Positions 7,491 to 12,393 of a stretch of 12,393 nucleotides of DNA are shown here, one piece after another. The notes beneath the pieces were generated by a model. It saw only the letters and a program-made list of their open reading frames with translations, did no database searches and was not told where the DNA came from. Position numbers and translations under genes: made by a program. The DNA comes from Lichenicola sp964249915 (lineage in GTDB: Bacteria > Pseudomonadota > Alphaproteobacteria > Acetobacterales > Acetobacteraceae), in the NCBI GenBank assembly GCA_964249915.1, contig CAXUEL010000088.1:1-12393 (forward strand), written 5' to 3'. The first letter of the stretch is position 1. The number at the start of each line of letters is the position of its first letter.

Positions 7491-7531
7491 CCCGTCCAGA
7501 TGGGAGCGCCGGGCTGGTAGCGGAAGGACCG

Positions 7532-9058
7532 TCAGCCGGGGCGATGGAGCGCCGCGGGATCCGCCGCCGCCTGCGGCGAGGCCGGACGCGGTGCGGCGAT
7601 GCCGGCCACCGCCGGGTCGAACACCCGGGTGAAGGAGGACGGGTAGATGCCCATCCACAGCGTCACCACGGCCAGCGGCGCCAGCACCGCGACCTCGCGC
7701 CCGGACAGGTCGCGCAGCGTGCCGAGCAGGCCCGACACGCCGTCGAACATCACCCGGCGGTACAGCACCAGCATGTACACCGCGCCCAGGATCATCGCCA
7801 TGCCGGACAGCAGCGCCACCCAGAAGCCGACCCGGATCGCGCCGATCATGACCAGCAGCTCGCCGACGAAGGAACCGGTGCCGGGCAGGCCGATATTGGC
7901 CATGGTGAACAGCATCGCCAGCGTCGCCAGCACCGGCATCCGGTGCGCGGTGCCGCCGAAGCCGGCGATCAGGCGGCTGTTGTTGCGCGCGCCCAGCATC
8001 GCGACGACGAAGAACAGGCCGGCGATGATGATGCCGTGCGACAGCATCACGAACACCGCCCCGTCGATGCCGACCGCGTTCAGGGTGAACAGCCCGACCA
8101 GCACCAGGCCCATGTGCGAGAACGAGGAGTAGGCGACCAGCCGCTTCATGTCGGTCTGGGCCAGCGCGATGATCGCGGCATAGATCACGGCGACGATGCC
8201 GAGCGCGATCATCCACGGCGCGTAGCGGTGCGCGGCGTCCGGCAGCATGGAGATCGCGAAGCGCAGGAAGCCGTAGGCGCCGGCCTTGCTCAGCACCCCG
8301 GACAGCATCGCGGTGGCCCCCGCCGGCGCCTCGGTGTAGGCGTCCGGCAGCCAGGAATGCAGCGGGAACAGCGGCAGCTTCACCCCGAAGGCGAGCACGA
8401 AGGCGCCGAACATCCAGCCTTGCGCCACGGCGGAGAAGCGGGTGTGCAGCAGCACCGTCAGGTCGGTGGTGCCGGCGACGTGCCACATCCACAGCAGCGC
8501 CAGCAGCATGAACAGCGAGCCGCCGAAGGTGAACAGGAAGAACTTGATCGACGCGAACACCCGCTTCGGGCCGCCCCAGATGCCGATCAGCAGCGAGCCC
8601 GGGATCAGCGTCGCCTCGTAGAACACGTAGAACAGCACGAAGTCGAGCGACGAGAACAGCCCGAGCAGGGTGGTCTCGAGCAGCAGCACCGCGATCATGT
8701 AGTCGCGGACCCGGCTATCGACCGCGCGCCAGCTGGCCAGGATCGCCATCGGCGTGATCGCCGCGGCCAGCACCACGAACAGCAGGCTGATCCCGTCCAG
8801 GCCGACATGGTACGAGATGCCGAAGCCCGGCACCCAGTCGGCATGGTCCTCGAACTGGAACCCCGACGGGGTGACGGACCGCCCCGGCACGAAGCCGATC
8901 CACAGCCCCGCCGCCAGCAGCAGCGTCAGCAGCGCGGTGCCGAGCGCCACCTGGCGCGACAGGCGCTCGACCGCAGGGGCGGTGCCGCGAAGCAGCAGCA
9001 TCGCCAGCGCGCCCAGCATCGGCAGGAAGATGAGGATGGACAGGAGGGGCAGGTGCAC
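7532..9058 (-). CDS. nuoM: NADH-quinone oxidoreductase subunit M (NuoM), stand-alone
   Basis: Antiporter-like membrane subunit of respiratory complex I that carries one of the proton channels. At 508 residues it matches E. coli NuoM in length and is hydrophobic throughout, with the 14-helix pattern expected. The charged residues of the proton path are all kept: E148 (FYVFYEATLIP), K227 (FGVKLPLFPLHSWLPDA), K258 (SGVLSKAGAYG), H315 (SSFSHMGLV), H341 (MLSHGIIIAGLFF) and E400 (GTGSFVGELL). GTG 9058 is chosen because it begins just before the first membrane helix and gives family length. The frame stays open further upstream, but that part is not NuoM-like. The usual neighbours nuoL and nuoN are absent from both sides. 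A P450 gene follows after 41 bases. It may be a displaced complex I gene, a second copy, or part of another NuoM-containing complex. Mrp antiporter MrpD is less likely given the fit to NuoM. Confidence 0.92.
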   Translation of the reverse strand: MHLPLLSILIFLPMLGALAMLLLRGTAPAVERLSRQVALGTALLTLLLAAGLWIGFVPGRSVTPSGFQFEDHADWVPGFGISYHVGLDGISLLFVVLAAAITPMAILASWRAVDSRVRDYMIAVLLLETTLLGLFSSLDFVLFYVFYEATLIPGSLLIGIWGGPKRVFASIKFFLFTFGGSLFMLLALLWMWHVAGTTDLTVLLHTRFSAVAQGWMFGAFVLAFGVKLPLFPLHSWLPDAYTEAPAGATAMLSGVLSKAGAYGFLRFAISMLPDAAHRYAPWMIALGIVAVIYAAIIALAQTDMKRLVAYSSFSHMGLVLVGLFTLNAVGIDGAVFVMLSHGIIIAGLFFVVAMLGARNNSRLIAGFGGTAHRMPVLATLAMLFTMANIGLPGTGSFVGELLVMIGAIRVGFWVALLSGMAMILGAVYMLVLYRRVMFDGVSGLLGTLRDLSGREVAVLAPLAVVTLWMGIYPSSFTRVFDPAVAGIAAPRPASPQAAADPAALHRPG

Positions 9059-9246
9059 GGATCGCGTCGTCCCGATGAAGGCTGCCAGGTCCGGGATGCC
9101 GAGGCGACAGCCTGCGCATCCTAGGGCGTGACGCCGGTCCGCACCAGAGCCGGCCCATGCCCCGCCGATGCCGGACGCCGCCCCTTCCGACACGTTTTGT
9201 TCACCTTTCGTATCGTAACCTCTCGCCACCAGGGGAGTGCGTTCTC
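9059..9246. other. Divergent intergenic region between nuoM and the repeat-protein gene
   Basis: This 188-base spacer separates two divergent genes. It contains the most A/T-rich patch nearby (9193-9218), and the plus-strand ribosome site AGGGGAG (9231-9237) at its right end. No clear ribosome site is seen before the nuoM GTG. Open frames running through it upstream of both genes look non-coding in composition. Confidence 0.5.
9187..9216 (+). promoter_or_regulatory. Possible promoter of the repeat-protein gene
   Basis: CCGACA (9187-9192) and TATCGT (9211-9216) are 18 bases apart and each match the sigma-70 consensus at four of six positions. They lie in a locally A/T-rich patch. The start would be near 9223, leaving a leader of about 24 bases containing the AGGGGAG ribosome site 9 bases before the GTG at 9247. 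Confidence 0.35.
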
Positions 9247-11634
9247 GTGCAGACCACCATCTTCGCCGACCCGAGCGTCGCCGGCCCGGACCTCCTGTTC
9301 TCCACCGGCCTGGTCGTGGACGGGGCGCAGGACTGGGCGGCGGACCTGCCGGACATCGCGGGCAGCCCGGATCCCGGCTGGAACGTCACGCAGTGGAACA
9401 CGCCCCCGGACCAGATCTTCGACCCCGACACGCCCAACGGTGCCGACGCCGACGCCCTGCTCGGGCCTGCGCTTGCCGCCTGGACCACCGGCACCGTTGC
9501 GGACGGCAGCAGCTTCGCCGCGTATGGCGGCCCCGGCGACTATGCCTTCCGCGTCGGCGCCAGCGGCGGATCGACGCGCGACACCTTCCTGCAGACCACA
9601 GGCTATGCCGCCGCGACCACCACCTTCGACCACCCCCTCACCTTCACCGCCCAGGAGCGGGTGGCTTCCGCCGTGGCCGGCAGCGGCACCGCGATCGCCT
9701 TCAACGCCTTCACCGTGTTCTTCAACGCGTCCGGCAACCCGTCCTACGACCCGTCCCTGCCCTCCACCGAGATCTTCCTGCAGGTCCCGCTGGTGGATTT
9801 CCGCGGCGAGCCGGGCGCCTACCAGACGATCGCGGCCGGCGACACGGATCAGCAGGTGTACAACCTGTCCTCGCAGTACGTGACGGCGTCCGGTGCGTTG
9901 GCCAGCAACGCGTCGGTCGACTACCTTCCCTTCAGCACCGACACCGGCGCCCTGCACGACGTGCAGATCGACCTGAACCAGGCGCTGCTCCGCCTGGTGG
10001 ACGCCCTGGCAGGGCAGGACCCGGCGATGGCGTCGGCCTACCTGGACATGTCCCGCTGGTCGCTGGGCAGCTACTACGGCGGCGTCGAGACCGATGCCGG
10101 CAGCGGTGGCGAGCCCGAGTCGCTGGCGCTCGACATCGCGCATCCGACCGTCGTCGAGGATGATTCCAGCACGGTTTCCTCGGCCACCCCGCTTTCCACC
10201 GTGCAGTCGATCGACAACGGCTCCTGCCCCGACGTCGAGACCGGCGACCTCATCACCACGCTTCCTGGCACCACCAACAGCATCGCCCTCGCCCCCGGCG
10301 ACGGGGCGGCGAAGACGGTGACCAGCGACGGCACCGACACGGTGTCGGTGGGCGCGGACGAGACGGTGGCGCTGCACGCGCTCGGCACCCGGCTGACGGT
10401 GATCGGCGCTTCCGGCGCCGACGTCGCGATCGACGGCACCGCGCCGGTCGCCACCTCCGGGACGTTCGGCACGCTGGCGCTGGACAGCAATGCCGGCGGC
10501 GACCTGATCGACGGCTCGACGGAAAGCGCCAGCCTGTCCCTCGGCGGCAGCGCGGACCAGGTCGCGCTGGACGGCCCGGCGGATGCGGCCCTGTCGGGAC
10601 AGGGCGACAGCCTCGCCGCCGGCGGCGGCACCGTGTCGCTGTTCAGCGACGGCGACACGGTCGACATGAACGGTTCCGGCAGCCAGACCGTGTTCCTCAA
10701 CGGCCACGACGCCACCGTCGGCGAGACCGGCACCGGCTCGCAGACCGTGGTCGGCACCGCGTCGCAGGCCGGCCTGCTCCGGCTGCAGGGCGGGGACGGC
10801 GCGCAGACGCTGTGGACCGGCGGCACCAGCGCCGTGGTCACCGCGTCCGACGACAGCGGCGCCCAGGCCTCGCTGACGGTCCGGGCCCAGCCCGGCTCGA
10901 TCACCACCGTGCAGCTCGGCAGCGAGACCACGCTGGTCGACGCCGAAGGCGGCACCGTCACCGTCGACGGCGGCGCGGATGCCGCCGCGACCGACACCGT
11001 GTTCGACAACGCCGGTGTCGCGACGATCTGGGGCGGGGCGGAACGCCTGGTCGCCAGCGTCGGCAACGGCGCCCTCGAGGTGCAGGCCGGCAGCGGCAGC
11101 CAGACGGTGTTCGGCGGCCCAGGCAGCCTGGAGGTGCTGGGCAGCCACGCCGCCTCCGGCCAGCAGGTGATCGTGAACGGGTCCGCATCGGGCCAGGCCA
11201 CCACCGTGTTCGGCGGCCGCACCGCGCAGACGATCTGGACCGGGGACGCGCACGACACCATCGTGTCGTCGACCGAGGCGGGCGACGCGTCCGGCTCCAT
11301 CGCCGCCTTCATCCAGGGCGGCGCCTCGTCCTACTGGGGCGGCACCGAGGCGGCCGCGCTCGACAACCAGGGCGGGATGCTGGACGCGTTCCTGAACGGC
11401 GACGGCCGGGTCAGCATCCTGGCCGCGATGACCGGCGGCACCGCCACCACGCTGCGCGGCTTCGGCAGCCCGCTCGACACCCTCGTGCTGGGCGGCGCCA
11501 CGATGCCGCAGCTCCACGTGACGAGCTCGGGCGGCAGCACCGTGCTGACGCTGGGCGGCAGCGTGGCGACCCTGGTCGGGGTGTCGCACGTCGACCTTTC
11601 GCCGGTCGCGGGCGGCGTGCTGGTGAGCGGCTAG
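9247..11634 (+). CDS. Large Gly/Ser/Thr-rich repeat protein, probably exported (type I-like)
   Basis: A 795-residue acidic protein with almost no lysine and a single cysteine, a composition typical of secreted or surface proteins. I know no exact family name. Residues 1 to about 280 look like a beta-rich globular domain with many aromatic residues, ending near W271 in WSLGSYYGGVETD, which recalls secreted sugar-binding beta-sandwiches (inference only). After an acidic linker come irregular repeats of about 20 residues consistent with a beta-solenoid. The clearest units are GSGSQTVF (from 476), GTGSQTVV (495), GDGAQTLW (516), GSGSQTVF (615) and TAQTIW (659), with recurring W-G-G or W-T-G turns. 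There is no N-terminal signal peptide. The C-terminus (GGSTVLTLGGSVATLVGVSHVD, then a short hydrophobic tail) resembles ends of type I secretion substrates. No classic calcium-binding GGxGxDxLx array is seen. GTG 9247 is chosen for its AGGGGAG site; an ATG 30 codons upstream would start within the putative promoter region. Confidence 0.8.
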   Translation: MQTTIFADPSVAGPDLLFSTGLVVDGAQDWAADLPDIAGSPDPGWNVTQWNTPPDQIFDPDTPNGADADALLGPALAAWTTGTVADGSSFAAYGGPGDYAFRVGASGGSTRDTFLQTTGYAAATTTFDHPLTFTAQERVASAVAGSGTAIAFNAFTVFFNASGNPSYDPSLPSTEIFLQVPLVDFRGEPGAYQTIAAGDTDQQVYNLSSQYVTASGALASNASVDYLPFSTDTGALHDVQIDLNQALLRLVDALAGQDPAMASAYLDMSRWSLGSYYGGVETDAGSGGEPESLALDIAHPTVVEDDSSTVSSATPLSTVQSIDNGSCPDVETGDLITTLPGTTNSIALAPGDGAAKTVTSDGTDTVSVGADETVALHALGTRLTVIGASGADVAIDGTAPVATSGTFGTLALDSNAGGDLIDGSTESASLSLGGSADQVALDGPADAALSGQGDSLAAGGGTVSLFSDGDTVDMNGSGSQTVFLNGHDATVGETGTGSQTVVGTASQAGLLRLQGGDGAQTLWTGGTSAVVTASDDSGAQASLTVRAQPGSITTVQLGSETTLVDAEGGTVTVDGGADAAATDTVFDNAGVATIWGGAERLVASVGNGALEVQAGSGSQTVFGGPGSLEVLGSHAASGQQVIVNGSASGQATTVFGGRTAQTIWTGDAHDTIVSSTEAGDASGSIAAFIQGGASSYWGGTEAAALDNQGGMLDAFLNGDGRVSILAAMTGGTATTLRGFGSPLDTLVLGGATMPQLHVTSSGGSTVLTLGGSVATLVGVSHVDLSPVAGGVLVSG
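10672..11236 (+). repeat. Protein-level tandem repeats with a G-x-G-(S/A)-Q-T core
   Basis: Within the repeat protein, at least five units share a core of G-x-G-S/A-Q-T followed by a hydrophobic and then often an aromatic residue, usually followed by G-G or T-G. The first three start 19 and 21 residues apart. The later two fall about 99 and 143 residues after the third. The DNA copies (for example ggcagccagaccgtgttc and ggcagccagacggtgttc) are similar but not identical, so the duplication is old or kept by selection on the protein. Confidence 0.65.
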
Positions 11635-11652
11635 ACCGGGAGGGGAGCCTGG

Positions 11653-11736
11653 AGCAGATCCCGACCGGGCGAAGATGCCGTCAGGACAACAGGCCGGAGC
11701 GTTTGGAGTGAACCCGAGTGGACGAAAGATGCTCTA
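11653..11736. repeat. Possible small intergenic repeat element (imperfect inverted ends)
   Basis: The 99-base gap between two convergent genes is nearly filled by a segment whose ends are imperfect inverted copies: AGCAGATC on the left against TAGAGCATCTTTCGTC read from the right (minus strand). TAGAGCAT-type ends are, from memory, characteristic of short dispersed repeats in alphaproteobacterial intergenic DNA. The TAG at the right end is also the mutL stop codon. No U-rich intrinsic terminator is visible here. With only one copy in view, the repeat status is unproven. Confidence 0.35.
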
Positions 11737-12393
11737 GCGCCGGCCGAACATCCGCTCGATCTCGGCCCGGCTGAGCTTGAGAAAGGTGGGCCGGCCGTGG
11801 CTGCAGGTGGCGGCGCGCGGCGTCTGCTCCATCTGCCGGAGCAGACGGTCCATCTCCTCCGGCCCGAGGCGGCGGCCGGCGCGTATGCTGCCGTGGCAGG
11901 CCATGCGCGCGATCACCGCGTCGAGCCGGCCGGTCAGGGTGCCGGCCTGCTCCGGCGTCAGGAGCTCGTCGTCGCCGAGCTCCTCCGCCAGGTCGCGCAG
12001 CAGGGCCGCCGGGTCCGGGTTGCCGAGCAGGGCCGGCAAGGCGCGCAGCAGCACCGACCGGCCGCCGAACGGCTCGATCTCGATCCCGAACGCGGCCAGC
12101 GAGCCGGCATGCTCCAGCAGCCGGGCGCCGTCGCGCGGCGGCAGGTCGACCACCTCCGGCAGCAGCAGGCGCTGCGACCGGACCGTGCCGTCGAGATACT
12201 GCTGCCGCAGGGCCTCGTGCGTCAGCCGCTCGTGCGCCGCGTGCTGGTCCACCAGCACCAGGCTGCCGTCGGCCGCCACGGCGATGACATAGGTATCGAG
12301 CACCTGCGCCACCGGCGCCCCGAGCGGATGGTCGTCCGCCGCCACCGGTGCCGGGCGGGTTCGCCGAGGCGCGGCTGGCGTTCGGAACCGGGC
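11734..12393 (-). CDS. mutL: DNA mismatch repair protein MutL, C-terminal part
   Basis: The last 219 codons of MutL. The N-terminal ATPase lies beyond the right edge. The reading frame stays open to position 12393, so the GTG at 12345 is an internal codon, not the start. The segment opens with a proline/arginine-rich linker and then holds the dimerisation and endonuclease domain. Visible motifs are DQHAAHERLTHE (about 12214-12249), the metal-binding DQHA-x2-E-x4-E signature of nicking MutL proteins; QRLLLP, fitting the sliding-clamp-binding Q-x-L-x-x-P pattern; ACHGSIRAG; and CSHGRPTF near the C-terminus. The set predicts a MutL that nicks the new strand itself, as in bacteria without MutH. 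The gene converges on the repeat-protein gene. Confidence 0.95.
   Translation of the reverse strand, partial: ARFRTPAAPRRTRPAPVAADDHPLGAPVAQVLDTYVIAVAADGSLVLVDQHAAHERLTHEALRQQYLDGTVRSQRLLLPEVVDLPPRDGARLLEHAGSLAAFGIEIEPFGGRSVLLRALPALLGNPDPAALLRDLAEELGDDELLTPEQAGTLTGRLDAVIARMACHGSIRAGRRLGPEEMDRLLRQMEQTPRAATCSHGRPTFLKLSRAEIERMFGRR

Noticed and set aside
6111..8492. A 793-codon minus-strand frame that would fuse an upstream extension to the P450
   Set aside because: The extension overlaps nuoM out of phase and has no domain. The P450 has its own start near 7490 and normal family length.
7544..9124. Plus-strand open frame (526 codons) opposite nuoM
   Set aside because: H/Q/R/D-rich antisense shadow. 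NuoM on the other strand is unambiguous.
9121..11589. Minus-strand open frame (822 codons) opposite the repeat protein
   Set aside because: H/R/A/G-rich shadow. The plus-strand product has coherent repeats, a ribosome site and a plausible C-terminal signal.

Overview
This is a very GC-rich stretch of bacterial chromosome that looks alphaproteobacterial. Its gene content (ParE, an endonuclease-type MutL, NuoM, an RND pump and a glycine/serine/threonine-rich secreted-type repeat protein) fits Rhodospirillales and most likely Acetobacteraceae. That placement rests on protein style and gene content, not on a phylogenetic marker. The window reads as ordinary chromosome with a few unusual small elements. 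No tRNA, rRNA, CRISPR array, insertion sequence or phage gene was seen.

Layout from left to right. (1) Positions 1-2460, minus strand: the N-terminal 820 codons of an AcrB-type RND efflux permease, cut by the window edge. (2) A 140-base divergent intergenic region with a small palindrome. (3) parE (2601-4604, plus), the topoisomerase IV ATPase/TOPRIM subunit, followed after 42 bases by a gene for a small lipoprotein of unknown function (4647-5237). (4) A compact intergenic unit (about 5242-5447) with a promoter-like sequence, two tiny reading frames, a 17-base perfect complement to the 3' tail of 16S rRNA, and a strong intrinsic terminator. This is the most unusual feature of the window. (5) A minus-strand run nuoM > cytochrome P450 > UDG-superfamily protein (9058 down to 5471) with gaps of only 41 and 16 bases, probably co-transcribed. 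nuoM is separated from any other complex I gene here. (6) A divergent promoter region, then a large plus-strand gene (9247-11634) for a 795-residue repeat protein that looks like a type I-secreted or surface beta-solenoid protein. (7) A short repeat-like element between convergent genes, and the 3' part of mutL (minus), cut by the right edge.

The genes do not form one pathway. ParE (chromosome decatenation), MutL (mismatch repair) and the UDG-like protein (possible base excision) are DNA maintenance genes. The RND pump, the lipoprotein and the repeat protein belong to the envelope or cell exterior. NuoM and the P450 are redox proteins. Several very long open frames opposite or out of phase with these genes are GC-driven shadows and were rejected.
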